This document shows positions 1 through 8,092 of a stretch of 64,000 nucleotides of DNA, in pieces. A model generated the notes under the pieces. It searched no databases. It saw only the letters and a list, made by a program, of their open reading frames with translations, and was not told the origin of the DNA. The DNA is from Mycobacterium sp. 852013-50091_SCH5140682 (GTDB lineage Bacteria; Actinomycetota; Actinomycetes; Mycobacteriales; Mycobacteriaceae), in the NCBI RefSeq assembly GCF_001665685.1, contig NZ_LZTB01000097.1, positions 1 through 64,000 of the forward strand, read 5' to 3'. Numbering within the stretch: position 1 is the stretch's first letter; the number at the start of each line of letters is the position of its first letter. Both the position numbers and the translations under genes were made by a program.

Positions 1-104
1 GCGGACGCTGTGGGTGTGCCGGCGCATGCTGATGCTGCGCTCAGGCCGACCAACGCCGAGGCCACGGTGGCATAGCGCAGCACGTCACGCCGGGAAACCT
101 CCAC
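1..104 (-). CDS. Exported protein, N-terminus only (cut by window edge)
   Basis: About 34 residues are visible, from a GTG start, the first start codon after an in-frame stop at about 165-167. They read as an export signal: a twin-arginine pair (VSRRDVLRYA), a hydrophobic stretch (TVASALVGLSAASA), then a Cys followed by a Gly/Thr/Pro-rich segment. This looks like a Tat signal, possibly with a weak lipobox at the Cys. The mature domain lies beyond the window, so the function cannot be called. The next gene on this strand (OPT transporter) ends 260 bases upstream, so this is probably a separate transcription unit. Confidence 0.6.
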   Translation of the reverse strand, partial: MEVSRRDVLRYATVASALVGLSAASACAGTPTAS

Positions 105-364
105 GGACTCGACGGTAACAAAGTGACGGTTGAGACTGTTGTAGCCTCGCGAGTCGATTTCGATTCAATATCAGACCGTTATGCCACCGGTGTGGCGTCC
201 TTCCCCGGCCCGGTCACTGAAGACTTCGTCCGCTTCTCCGCCCACACCGCCCGCCGCCGCGCAGGAACCCGGTCGGGCGGCGACTGCGACCGTGACACGA
301 CTGGCCCGCGCGCCGAAGCTCCAGGTCGGCGGCGCGGCACCGACAGTGTGGTGTGGCGGACGCG
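105..364. other. Intergenic gap with no recognised gene
   Basis: These 260 bases lie between the OPT transporter stop and the start of the exported protein. Several ORFs cross the gap, but their translations have shadow-like composition and run into the transporter antisense. The stretch near 165-180 is AT-richer than its surroundings and probably holds the promoter of the edge gene. I see no strong hairpin. Confidence 0.4.
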
Positions 365-2338
365 TCAGCTGTCGACCTTCACATCACGCCCCGCAGTCTT
401 CTGCGTCCACTTGTACATCCAGCCGACGACGAGCACGAACGCGATGATGCCGATGATCTCGGCGAGGTTGCCGGTGTTGCTGGTGAAGATGGCGAAGGGG
501 TCTTCGCTGCCGGTGCCGGCGACGAATCCGGCGAAGACGACGCCGTAGAGGCTTTCGCCGACGATCATGCCGGTGGCCAGCAGGACGCCGAGGCGTTTCT
601 TGCGTTCGACGTTGCCGCCGGTGCGGTCGGCCCAGCGGTTGTAGAAGTAGCCCAGCAGTGCGCCGAACGGAATGATCAGCGTCAGGCTCATCGGCAGGTA
701 CATGCCCATCCCGACGGCCAGCGGCGGCAGGGCGAATCGTGATGTGCGGTTGAGGATCTCGTCGACAATGATCACCGCGACGCCGATCGCGGCGCCTAGC
801 CCGATCAGCCCCCAGTTCAGGGATCCGCCGAACACGCCTTTGGTCAGCGAGGAGATCAGCGCGGCCTGCGGTGCGGCCAGGGCGTTCTCTTTGGCGCCTG
901 GTGCACCGAGGAACCCGAACGCGCGCTGCATCAAATCGAGCACCGGCGGGATGATCGCCGAACCGAACAGCACGCCAATCACCAACGCCACCTGCTGTTT
1001 CCACGGCGTGGCGCCGACCAGCTGGCCGGTCTTGAGGTCTTGCAGGTTGTCGTTGGAGATGGTGGCCACGCCGAAGGTGACGGCCGTGACGAACAGCGTG
1101 AAGGCGATCAGCGCGGTGGATTGACTGTCGCTGGTGTGGCCGTACACCAGCTTGATCACCAGCGCGGCGATGAGCACGGTGAGGATGCCGACGCCGGAGA
1201 TGGGGCTGTTGGACGATCCGATCAGACCGGCCATGTACCCGCACACCGCGGCGATCACCAGGCCGATGAAGAAGACGAATACCAGGCTGGCCACGATGAT
1301 CCCGGCCGCACTGCCTTGCAGCGCGGTGCCGCGGGTGAACTCCCACAGCAGCAGGGCGATCGGGAGCAACATCACCACGACGGTGCCGATCACGATGGGG
1401 AACGGGATGTCGCGTTCGGTGATGTCGACGAGCTGGCCCTGCCGGCGATCGCGCGAGGAGGCCAGGGCGTCGGTGATGCCCTTGATGATCGGACGCAGGA
1501 TCTTCAGCAGCGTCCACACCGCGGCCACGGCGATCGCCCCGGCGCCGATGAACCGCACCTCGTGCACGAACGCGGTGTCGATGACGTCGGCGAGTGACGT
1601 GTCGCCGCCGAACGCTCCGCTGGTGCGGATCGGGAGCATGATGCCGAACGAGATGACCAGCCCGACGAGCATCGCGATGCCGACGGTCATCCCGACCAGA
1701 TGTCCGACGCCGATCAGCGCGAGCGACAGGCTGGCGCCGAACATCGACCCGCCGGAGCCGACGCGGAAGTAGGCCGCGACGGAGTTGGACAGCACCTTGA
1801 GGTTGGCCAAAAGGCCGAACGCAGCGGAGATCACCGAGCCGAACGTGATGACCCGGATACCGATGCGGTTGTCCTCGACGCCACCGCTGCTGTCACCGAC
1901 CTTGAGCACCTCGGCGGCGGCGACGCCTTCGGGGTAGGGCAGATCCGAGCCGGTCACCAGGGCGCGGCGCAGCGGGATCGAGTACATGACGCCGAGGATG
2001 CCGCCGACGGCGCACACGGCCACGGTGATCCAGTAGGGGAACCCCGTCCACCAGCCGATCATGATCAGTCCGGGCAGCACGAAGATGATCGCCGAGAGCG
2101 TGCCTGCCGCCGAGGCGACGGTCTGCACGATGTTGTTCTCCACGATGGAGTGGTTGGCGAAATTGCGCAGGATCGCCATCGAGATCACCGCGGCGGGGAT
2201 GGCGGTGGCAAACGTCAGACCGACCTTGAGGCCGAGGTAGACGTTGGCAGCGGTGAACACCAGCGTGATTGCCCCGCCGAGCAGGATCCCCCGGACGGTC
2301 AGTTCACGCAGTGTGGATGTGGTCGGTGACGCGGTCAC
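365..2338 (-). CDS. OPT family oligopeptide/metal-chelate transporter
   Basis: A 657-residue polytopic membrane protein of the OPT (oligopeptide transporter) family, expected to import small peptides or peptide-like metal chelates with protons across the inner membrane. The N-terminus (ELTVRGILLGGAITLVFTAAN followed by VYLGLKVGLTFATAIPAAV) is the typical prokaryotic OPT start, and the conserved SDLPYPEGVAAAEVLK segment follows at about residue 130. Hydrophobic segments continue to the C-terminus, about 14-16 in all, and the length is normal for the bacterial branch. The ATG at 2338 opens directly on the conserved N-terminus. It appears monocistronic. Substrate is unknown; bacterial members range from peptides to siderophore-like chelates. 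Confidence 0.9.
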   Translation of the reverse strand: MTASPTTSTLRELTVRGILLGGAITLVFTAANVYLGLKVGLTFATAIPAAVISMAILRNFANHSIVENNIVQTVASAAGTLSAIIFVLPGLIMIGWWTGFPYWITVAVCAVGGILGVMYSIPLRRALVTGSDLPYPEGVAAAEVLKVGDSSGGVEDNRIGIRVITFGSVISAAFGLLANLKVLSNSVAAYFRVGSGGSMFGASLSLALIGVGHLVGMTVGIAMLVGLVISFGIMLPIRTSGAFGGDTSLADVIDTAFVHEVRFIGAGAIAVAAVWTLLKILRPIIKGITDALASSRDRRQGQLVDITERDIPFPIVIGTVVVMLLPIALLLWEFTRGTALQGSAAGIIVASLVFVFFIGLVIAAVCGYMAGLIGSSNSPISGVGILTVLIAALVIKLVYGHTSDSQSTALIAFTLFVTAVTFGVATISNDNLQDLKTGQLVGATPWKQQVALVIGVLFGSAIIPPVLDLMQRAFGFLGAPGAKENALAAPQAALISSLTKGVFGGSLNWGLIGLGAAIGVAVIIVDEILNRTSRFALPPLAVGMGMYLPMSLTLIIPFGALLGYFYNRWADRTGGNVERKKRLGVLLATGMIVGESLYGVVFAGFVAGTGSEDPFAIFTSNTGNLAEIIGIIAFVLVVGWMYKWTQKTAGRDVKVDS

Positions 2339-2559
2339 CTCGGCCCCCTCTTGGTCGCAGGTCAGAGCGCCGCCGACGACCGCGCGGCGATCTGGTGCCT
2401 AAACGGTAGGCGTTGAATCGCGCTCGCGAGGGGTGTTCGCGTGGGCTACCTGTCGGCGGCGTGCGCTCAACACCCGATGAACGGTCGTCGCCCGGGTGCG
2501 TCATCCGGGTGGGACGGCTCGCGCTGGCCGACACGGTCGTCACCGACGAGAGAGCCGCG

Positions 2560-3972
2560 CTACGGTGTCGTCCCCAATCGTCTCAACGCCTCCCGAAAGA
2601 CCGGGTTTGGATTCGCGTCGGGCAGCACCTCGAGCACGTCGGACAAGGCCTGTTCGGCGTCGATCCCAAGGCGTCGCGCACCGTAGAGAGCCGCCACGGT
2701 CGGTGTACGGCTGTACGCCTCGACGCAGTGCAACAAGACCGTGCGTCCCTGTGCGCGAAGCTCTTCGACGGTGCGCACGGCGTCGAGCAGGACGAAATCG
2801 AGGTGCGGGTTCTCGTCGAAGTCGACACTGTCGATGAGCCGCACCTCGATGTGCGGCATGCCTTCGGGCACGTCGCTGTCCGGAATACGGCACAGCGACA
2901 CCACCGCGTCCACCTCAGCTGGTGACCGGCGCAACGCATTCACACTGCCGAGCAAGACGTTTGGGTCATGCGGGTGGGGAGTGAGGATGTCGACGCGGGA
3001 CCAGGAGTAGTCCGGGTCGGTGCTCGGTGTCTTCCGTTCGAGTGTTGTCGCCAGCTGCACGAGTCCGCGGGCTGTGATGCCCGGCCAGCCGTGCAGCAGT
3101 GCGCGCCACTGTAGAGGGATCGCTGACGCTCCGTATGCCGCACCGAGCAGGCCGCCGGCGATGGCGGCGACGGTATCGGTGTCGTTGCCGCAGCGCACCG
3201 CAGCGTCGAGCCCGCGGCGCAGGTGCTCGGGTGAGCGGCCGTCGGCGGCGGTGGTGGCGATCGCCGACCACGCGGCCTGCAGGGCCGCGACCACCCAGCC
3301 GTTGTTGGGAAAGTCTGCTGGGCGTGACGCTTCAGCCTCGTCGAGCCGCTGAGACCAGACCTCGCGGCGGCTGGAGTCGATGTGGCGCAACCCGATTCGC
3401 ACGTCGAGCTCCGCGGTCAATACGGCGTGCCGAATCGCGCTGCACCACAACACCGTTGCATCGGCGGCGTCGGAATCGAAGTGAGTGAGCTCGCTGATGG
3501 CCCGGGCCGCCTCGACCATGGCGTCTTCGTCGTCGAGGTAGGCCAGCGCCACCGGCGCGGTCCGCATCAGTGAACCGTTGCCTGCGGTGCGCCCGGTCTG
3601 CGCGTGCAGCGTGGCTGATGCGGCGCGAGCCCCGGCTCCCGACAACGCACCGTCGCGGGCGGCGGCGGTCAGGACCGAGCGGGTCTGGATACCAACATCT
3701 TTGGCGCCCAAAGACCATTCATGCCAGCGGGCGACGATCGCGTCGTGCGCGGCAGCGTCGCGAAGATCGGCCCCGGTCGCCGCAACCTCGGCGATGGCGA
3801 TCGCCATCGCGGTGTCGTCGGTCCACTCGCCCGGCTCCCATGGGCCGCCCCCGACCATCTCCACCGGCAATTCCGGCCCGCGCGCAGGTTCGAATTCGTA
3901 CGGAGCGCCCAGGGCGTCCCCGGCCGCGGTCCCGAGTAGGACACCCTCGATTCGGTCGTTCAGTGATGCCAT
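2560..3972 (-). CDS. ADP-ribosylglycohydrolase fused to a dual-specificity phosphatase-like domain
   Basis: A 470-residue two-domain protein. Residues about 5-290 are an ADP-ribosylglycohydrolase (DraG/ARH-like) domain: the N-terminal GVLLGTAAGDALGAPYEFEP, the magnesium-binding WTDDTAM near residue 50, and GNDTDTVAAIAGGLLGA near 260. These enzymes remove ADP-ribose from proteins or nucleic acids. Residues about 320-470 form a cysteine-phosphatase domain with the CX5R signature HCVEAYSR (Cys416, Arg422) and upstream Asp residues that could be the general acid. The start ATG faces the NrtR-like gene across 68 bases. The fusion plus that neighbour suggests a role in NAD/ADP-ribose signalling (inference); the phosphatase substrate is unknown. 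Confidence 0.87.
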   Translation of the reverse strand: MASLNDRIEGVLLGTAAGDALGAPYEFEPARGPELPVEMVGGGPWEPGEWTDDTAMAIAIAEVAATGADLRDAAAHDAIVARWHEWSLGAKDVGIQTRSVLTAAARDGALSGAGARAASATLHAQTGRTAGNGSLMRTAPVALAYLDDEDAMVEAARAISELTHFDSDAADATVLWCSAIRHAVLTAELDVRIGLRHIDSSRREVWSQRLDEAEASRPADFPNNGWVVAALQAAWSAIATTAADGRSPEHLRRGLDAAVRCGNDTDTVAAIAGGLLGAAYGASAIPLQWRALLHGWPGITARGLVQLATTLERKTPSTDPDYSWSRVDILTPHPHDPNVLLGSVNALRRSPAEVDAVVSLCRIPDSDVPEGMPHIEVRLIDSVDFDENPHLDFVLLDAVRTVEELRAQGRTVLLHCVEAYSRTPTVAALYGARRLGIDAEQALSDVLEVLPDANPNPVFREALRRLGTTP

Positions 3973-4040
3973 GCACGCCCCCTCGGTTTATTTGCGCACT
4001 TTTGCGCTAATTGAGTTTCACTGTACGCTGAGGCACTGAC
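3973..4040. promoter_or_regulatory. Divergent promoter/operator between ADP-ribosylglycohydrolase and NrtR-like gene
   Basis: This 68-base AT-rich gap must hold both divergent promoters. It contains a perfect inverted repeat, GCGCA-cttt-TGCGC (3994-4007), and a second candidate, AGTTTCACTGTACGCTGA (about 4014-4031). NrtR proteins bind palindromes in such divergent gaps, so one of these is a plausible operator for the regulator to the right. The exact site is inferred. Confidence 0.45.
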
Positions 4041-4697
4041 ATGGACAAGCAGAGTCGTCGAGATAGTCACGGGAAGAGGCTTGAGGACTACCCGCGGCCG
4101 TCGGTCGCCGTCGACACTGCGCTGCTGACAATCGATGCCGCACAGGGGCTGGTGGTGCTGCAGGTGCGCCGCCCGAGCGGCCCCGGCTGGGCGTTGCCGG
4201 GCACCTTTCTGCACGAGGGTGAGACGCTGGCCGTCGCCGTCAAGCGTTCCCTTGCGGACAAGGCCAACATCCACGGCGTGGTGCCGCGCCAACTCCAGGT
4301 TTTCGATGCCCTCGGCCGCGATGACCGGGGCTGGGTGCTGTCCGTCGCGCACGTCGCTGTGGTCCCGGCCGAGCGGTTGGCGACGCGTGTCGTCGAGACC
4401 ACGCGATTGGTCCCTGTGAACGCCCCGGGCCGACTGGTCTACGACCACGGCAAGATCATCGAACTCGCGGTCGCGGAGATGCGCGGCCGCTACCGGGCGC
4501 AACCCGACCCGGACCGCCTGCTGGGTGATGAATTCACGCTGCGGGACCTGCGTCTGACCCATGAGGCCGTGGCGGGAGAACCTTTGCAGCGCGACACTTT
4601 TCGTAGGGCGATGGAGAGGCAACTCGAAGCGACCGGTCGTACCACGGGCGGCGGTCGAGGGCGTCCGGCCGAGTTGTTTCGGCGCGCGACGATGTGA
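4041..4697 (+). CDS. NrtR-like Nudix-derived transcriptional regulator
   Basis: A 218-residue protein with a Nudix-fold N-terminal domain (about 20-150) and a C-terminal winged helix (about 155-218). The C-terminal part has the family pattern FTLRDLRLTHEAV, then LQRDTFRRAMERQLEATG and GRPAELFRR. The Nudix box (residues 54-77, GTFLHEG...ADKANI) has lost the first Gly and the REUxEE acidic residues (it reads KRSLADKA), so hydrolysis is not expected. This is the known pattern of NrtR, which senses ADP-ribose or NAD-related ligands and represses NAD genes. It faces an ADP-ribosylglycohydrolase gene, which is probably its target. The start ATG is the first in frame. Confidence 0.8.
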   Translation: MDKQSRRDSHGKRLEDYPRPSVAVDTALLTIDAAQGLVVLQVRRPSGPGWALPGTFLHEGETLAVAVKRSLADKANIHGVVPRQLQVFDALGRDDRGWVLSVAHVAVVPAERLATRVVETTRLVPVNAPGRLVYDHGKIIELAVAEMRGRYRAQPDPDRLLGDEFTLRDLRLTHEAVAGEPLQRDTFRRAMERQLEATGRTTGGGRGRPAELFRRATM

Positions 4698-4999
4698 GAC
4701 CCGTCAAGGGTTTACGCGTCGCCGGCGTCGGCTACCCCGAGAGTTCGGCGCAAAACTCCCGAGGAAAGTGGGTGAAACAAGAATGACCCTTACACGCATG
4801 ACACTGTTGCTCGCCGGACCCGCCGACCTGTGAGGTGACGCCGCCGGCCGTCACCGGAACCCCCGGGCCGACGTCGGGGCCGGGCATTCAGAACGGGCCG
4901 TACGGTCCGGCCGGCGAGCAGCCGCCCGTCGGGCACTAGCCCCGCCGGACCGCGGTCAGGGTTCGACTTTCGCGAAACTCCTTCCGTACGGTCGGAACC
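4698..4999 (+). other. Gap with two short ORFs, possibly a decayed small exported-protein gene
   Basis: This 302-base stretch has no full gene. At 4783-4833 a 16-codon ORF (MTLTRMTLLLAGPADL) follows a good ribosome site (GAGGAAAG near 4771) and looks like the start of a signal peptide. One base after its stop, at 4835-4939, a GTG-started 34-codon ORF in the next frame is rich in Pro and Gly and ends GPAGEQPPVGH. Together they look like a small secreted protein whose middle was lost and frame broken. This is a weak inference. Confidence 0.3.
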
Positions 5000-5955
5000 A
5001 TGAGTGTGTACAACGTGGCTTTCGAATGGACGGAAACCAACAGGCATTGGCTCATCGAGGTCCCCATCCGCATCGCGGCTTACATCGTCGTCGCGTTGAT
5101 CGTGCGATTTTTGCTGCACCGCGTGATCGATCGCGCGACCACCGGGAAAGCGCGCGACATCCGTAGCGGGGACATGGAAGTCGAAACCAAGCGGCCACCG
5201 TTGGTGCGCTATTTGCGTGACCGAGCATCAGCAGGAGGCAGAGCGGCCGAACGGCGCCAGCAGCGCGCGCAGACCATCGGATCGGTCCTGAATCAACCGT
5301 GTCCATCCTGCTGCTGATCTGGGTGGTGCTGGCCGTTCTCAGCACGCTGGGCGTGAACATCGCGCCGTTCATCGCCTCCGCCGGCGTCGTTGGCCTCGCC
5401 ATCGGCTTCGGCGCCCAGAACCTCGTCAAAGACTTCGTCACCGGCGTCTTCATGCTCTTGGAGGATCAGTACGGCGTTGGTGACACCATCGACGTCGGCG
5501 ACGTGACCGGGGAGGTGCAAAGCGTCGGCCTGCGGATCACCACGCTGCGCGATATCGACGGCACCCTCTGGTACGTCCGCAACGGCGAGATCTCTCGCGT
5601 CGGGAACATGAGCCAGGATTTTGCCGTCGCGCGGGTCGAGGTGCCGGTGGCACTGACCGCTGATGTCGATCGAGCCGAGCGGGTCGCTCTCGACGCCGCG
5701 CATGACGTCATCGCCGACCCGACGATGGCCCACAAGGTGGTGGGCGAGCCGGAAATGCTTGGTGTGCAGGAGCTCTCGCCAGATCTGCTCAAGCTGCGCA
5801 TGACGGTCAAAACCAAGCCCAATGCGCAGTGGGCAGTGCAACGCAGACTGCGGCGAGCGGTTCTGCGGGCCTACGACGAACACGGCATCGACCTGCCATA
5901 CCCGCAGGGACGCATCCACGCCGTGGTCGGTGGGAAACCGCCCGAGGAGGATTAG
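5000..5955 (+). pseudogene. MscS-family mechanosensitive channel, broken by a one-base frameshift
   Basis: Two consecutive frames together encode one small-conductance mechanosensitive channel of about 317 residues. The first part (5000 to about 5296) has an N-terminal membrane helix (IRIAAYIVVALIVRFLLHRV) and a charged linker. The second part, from about 5299 to 5955 in the previous frame, has the pore helix and beta domain (GVVGLAIGFGAQNLVKDFV, then FMLLEDQYGVGDTIDV) and the cytoplasmic C-terminus. The break falls near 5290-5298, just before VSILLLIW, and fits loss of a single base. The product would lose the pore domain unless the downstream GTG at 5299 is used. A sequencing error is possible, because both halves are otherwise intact. 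Confidence 0.8.
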
Positions 5956-5974
5956 TTGTCGGAGGTCTCTGTCA

Positions 5975-6012
5975 TTCTGTTCGGCTCGCGTGTGCGGGCT
6001 GTCCGAACAGAA
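5975..6012 (+). promoter_or_regulatory. 10-bp perfect inverted repeat upstream of the LuxR-type gene
   Basis: TTCTGTTCGG (5975-5984) and CCGAACAGAA (6003-6012) are perfect complements separated by 18 bases. The repeat begins 19 bases after the MscS stop and ends 16 bases before the regulator start. The long spacer and lack of a T-run favour a dimer-binding operator over a terminator, but either is possible. Confidence 0.5.
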
Positions 6013-6028
6013 AGATGGAGACATTCCG

Positions 6029-6274
6029 ATGAACACCGGCCAATGCGCACGCGTCGAGCTTTCTACGCGTGAGCGCGAGATTCTGATTGCCTGGCTGAGA
6101 ACAGAAAGCAAAGCCGCTGTGGGGCGGGCGCTGTTCATCGCTCCCGGCACCGTGGCGACGTATCTGCAGCGGGTGCGTGCGAAGTACGAGCGGGCGGGAC
6201 GGCCCGCGCCCACCAAGGCAGCGCTGGCCGCGCGGGCGATCCAGGATGGCTACATCGCGCTCGATGACCTGTAA
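6029..6274 (+). CDS. Small LuxR/FixJ-type helix-turn-helix protein
   Basis: An 81-residue protein that is almost only a DNA-binding domain: LSTREREILIAWLRTESKAA then GTVATYLQRVRAKY, the LuxR C-terminal HTH pattern, with a tail ending in GYIALDDL. There is no receiver or ligand domain, so any signal must come from a partner or from expression level. The start ATG at 6029 was chosen because it opens on the conserved domain; the frame extends upstream into MscS but that part looks non-coding. Its last 25 bases overlap the convergent metallophosphoesterase gene. A perfect inverted repeat lies just upstream and may be its own operator. Confidence 0.75.
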   Translation: MNTGQCARVELSTREREILIAWLRTESKAAVGRALFIAPGTVATYLQRVRAKYERAGRPAPTKAALAARAIQDGYIALDDL

Positions 6275-7221
6275 TGGTCTGGGTTGATGTGCTTTTCGCC
6301 CGACCAGCGGTATGCGGTCAGTGCGCCGCCCTTCACCGCGCTGAAGTCGACGCATGCGGTGTATTCGGTCCAGTCCTGCCGGTGTTTGGGCGTGCCCTGC
6401 CGCCAGTAATGGCCATAAATCACCGGGACTTTGCCGGTGTACAGGTGAGACAAGGTGCCTGCCACCTCCAGTTCGGGCAACAGCGGGTAGGGATCGCCGG
6501 CTTCTGTGGTGAAATTGCCGCCCATCTCGGCGATGTCGCGCAAGGTGCGGGCCTGGCCGTTCCACCACTGCATGCGGGCGCTCTCCCGACGGTGCCCGTC
6601 CTTGTCGTGGTAGGGAGGCTGGTCGTAGTTGACCAGGCTGATCTCGGGGCCCTTCAGCAGCGTCTCGACCGCCGTGAACAACGGATCGTTCCCGTCGCTG
6701 GCCGCTACGAGGTGCTTCACATAACCGAACGGCGTGCTCGCGCCGCACCGCTGCTCGACGAGTCTCATCGAGTCCTCGTGCCAGCAGGCATGGACGACGC
6801 GCAGGTCACCGAGGTCGAGCCACATCGGAATTGTCGTGAACCACTTCAGATATCGGCGGCGGTCGTCGCCGGTGACCTGGGTGAGAAAGGCGTGGTGCTG
6901 GTTGGTGTTCTTCTCGGTGTGCGGACGCAGGAGTGTCCCGCTGCCGGGCGGCCATTCGGTGTCGTAGGCCAGCGCGTTGAACTCGTGGTTGCCCATCACG
7001 ATCTTTGCGCTGCCGGCATCGACCATGGACTTGACGATATGCAGCACGTGCAGTTGTTCTTCGCCGCGGTCGATCAGGTCGCCGACGAAGATGGCTTGCC
7101 GGTTGTCGTGACGGTATTCGCCTGTGCCGTGGGCTTTTTGGTAGTCGAGCTCGACCAGCAACGCTTCGAGTTTGGTGGCGCACCCGTGGACGTCGCCGAT
7201 GATGTCGTAACCTGCTGTCAC
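6250..7221 (-). CDS. Calcineurin-like metallophosphoesterase
   Basis: A 323-residue metallophosphoesterase with the standard dinuclear metal motifs in order: GDVHG near the N-terminus, GDLIDRG near 50, and GNHE near 80, followed by a metal His in the VHACWHEDS region. It resembles the PrpE/ApaH-type branch acting on phosphoproteins or dinucleoside polyphosphates; the substrate is not determined. I chose the GTG at 7221 because it directly precedes AGYDIIGDVHG and has AAGGGAG upstream. An ATG-like start 33 codons further upstream gives a Cys/His/Arg-rich extension that does not look real. The 3' end overlaps the convergent LuxR-type gene by 25 bases. Confidence 0.85.
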   Translation of the reverse strand: MTAGYDIIGDVHGCATKLEALLVELDYQKAHGTGEYRHDNRQAIFVGDLIDRGEEQLHVLHIVKSMVDAGSAKIVMGNHEFNALAYDTEWPPGSGTLLRPHTEKNTNQHHAFLTQVTGDDRRRYLKWFTTIPMWLDLGDLRVVHACWHEDSMRLVEQRCGASTPFGYVKHLVAASDGNDPLFTAVETLLKGPEISLVNYDQPPYHDKDGHRRESARMQWWNGQARTLRDIAEMGGNFTTEAGDPYPLLPELEVAGTLSHLYTGKVPVIYGHYWRQGTPKHRQDWTEYTACVDFSAVKGGALTAYRWSGEKHINPDHYRSSSAM

Positions 7222-7369
7222 TTCCTGGGCTCCCTTCGTACGGTGATCCTGCTTACCGTGGCATCCGAGCGTGGAGGTGGCGTGGCATGCCGGCGGAGCT
7301 TGACGACGGCCTCTCAACACGCACCTTGATGGTATCCGGGTGCTCGGACAGGTGGGAGAATCCCACGTG

Positions 7370-7837
7370 ATGCACGTACAGATTTTGGCCGCCGATGACT
7401 GGCCGCTCTGGCGTCATCTCCGCCTGCAGGCCCTGGCCGAATCGCCCGACATGTACGGTTCGACGCTGGCCGAGTGGACGGGCGCTGGTGATACGGAAGA
7501 GCGTTGGCGCCAAAGGTTTTCCGCAGTTCCGATCAATGTCGTCGTTCACTGTGAGGGTGAACAGGCCGGGATCGTGGGTGCCTACGAGCAGCCCGGCGGT
7601 GCGGTGGAACTGATCTCCATGTGGGTCGCACCGGCGGCTCGTGGTCGTGGTGTCGGCGACGCTGCTGTGCAGGCCGTGCTCGAATGGGCCGGAGCCCGCG
7701 ATGTGGTGCTCTCGGTCAAGTCACACAACCGGCCGGCCATCGCGCTCTACGAACGCAACGGATTCGTCGACGCCGGGCCGTCGCCCGATGATGCCGACGA
7801 GCGGTTGATGCGGCGGCCGGCTGAGGAATGGTCGTGA
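7370..7837 (+). CDS. GNAT family N-acetyltransferase
   Basis: A 155-residue GNAT acetyltransferase with the acetyl-CoA pocket signature VAPAARGRGVGDAAVQAVL near residues 83-101 and the late-domain NRPAIALYERNGF motif near 118-130. The acceptor substrate cannot be told from sequence. The ATG at 7370 is preferred over an upstream start at 7340 because the conserved fold begins there and a GGTGGGAG ribosome site precedes it. That site sits in a small hairpin (GTGGGA-gaa-TCCCAC, 7353-7367), which could limit translation. It is monocistronic and divergent from the metallophosphoesterase. Confidence 0.85.
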   Translation: MHVQILAADDWPLWRHLRLQALAESPDMYGSTLAEWTGAGDTEERWRQRFSAVPINVVVHCEGEQAGIVGAYEQPGGAVELISMWVAPAARGRGVGDAAVQAVLEWAGARDVVLSVKSHNRPAIALYERNGFVDAGPSPDDADERLMRRPAEEWS

Positions 7838-7857
7838 CGGCGTCTGCGCGCGGAACT

Positions 7858-7897
7858 GGTACCTAATTTGGTACCGACAGCGGTATCGTGGGGTATG
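7858..7897 (+). promoter_or_regulatory. Tandem GGTAYC operator boxes of the first toxin-antitoxin module
   Basis: GGTACC at 7858-7863, GGTACC at 7870-7875 and GGTATC at 7882-7887 repeat every 12 bases, and a fourth related box (GGTATG) overlaps the antitoxin start. The spacing of about one helical turn directly before an RHH antitoxin is what an autoregulatory operator looks like. The second module in this window has boxes of the same kind. Confidence 0.6.
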
Positions 7898-8092
7898 CCT
7901 TCTTTGAACGTGGACTTCGACGAGGCCGAAATGGAGCAGATCCGCGCCGCTGCCCGAGCTGATGACCTGTCGCTGAAAAAGTTCGCGCACGCGGCCATCA
8001 TGGAACGTGCGAGCATGCACAAGCGCCGGGTCGCGGAGGCGGCACGAATAGTGGCTGAGCGTTCGGCAGAGCTCAACCGGCGTTTGGCGTGA
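7895..8092 (+). CDS. Ribbon-helix-helix antitoxin of a Doc-type module
   Basis: A 65-residue protein with an N-terminal ribbon-helix-helix pattern (PSLNVDFDEAEMEQIRAAAR, then DLSLKKFAHAAIMER) and a helical, Arg/Glu-rich C-terminus expected to wrap and neutralise the toxin. The ATG at 7895 opens on the beta strand that contacts DNA. The last 4 bases (GTGA) overlap the toxin start, so the two are translationally coupled. It should repress its own promoter through the GGTAYC boxes just upstream. The family differs from classical Phd but the pairing with Doc is clear from the neighbour. Confidence 0.8.
   Translation: MPSLNVDFDEAEMEQIRAAARADDLSLKKFAHAAIMERASMHKRRVAEAARIVAERSAELNRRLA

Noticed and set aside
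384..1517. Long ORFs overlapping the OPT transporter, in other frames of both strands
   Set aside because: Arg/His/Pro-rich translation typical of shadow frames in GC-rich coding DNA; the 365-2338 frame is a clear transporter.
2304..2543. 79-codon minus-strand ORF upstream of the OPT gene
   Set aside because: Overlaps the transporter start out of frame and shows shadow composition.
6274..7329. 351-codon ORF on the plus strand opposite the metallophosphoesterase
   Set aside because: The minus-strand frame has intact GDVHG, GDLIDRG and GNHE motifs; the plus-strand translation shows no domain.
7353..7367. Hairpin GTGGGA-gaa-TCCCAC before the GNAT gene considered as a riboswitch or terminator
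   Set aside because: Only a 6-bp stem overlapping the ribosome site; mentioned with the gene but too small to call a regulatory RNA.
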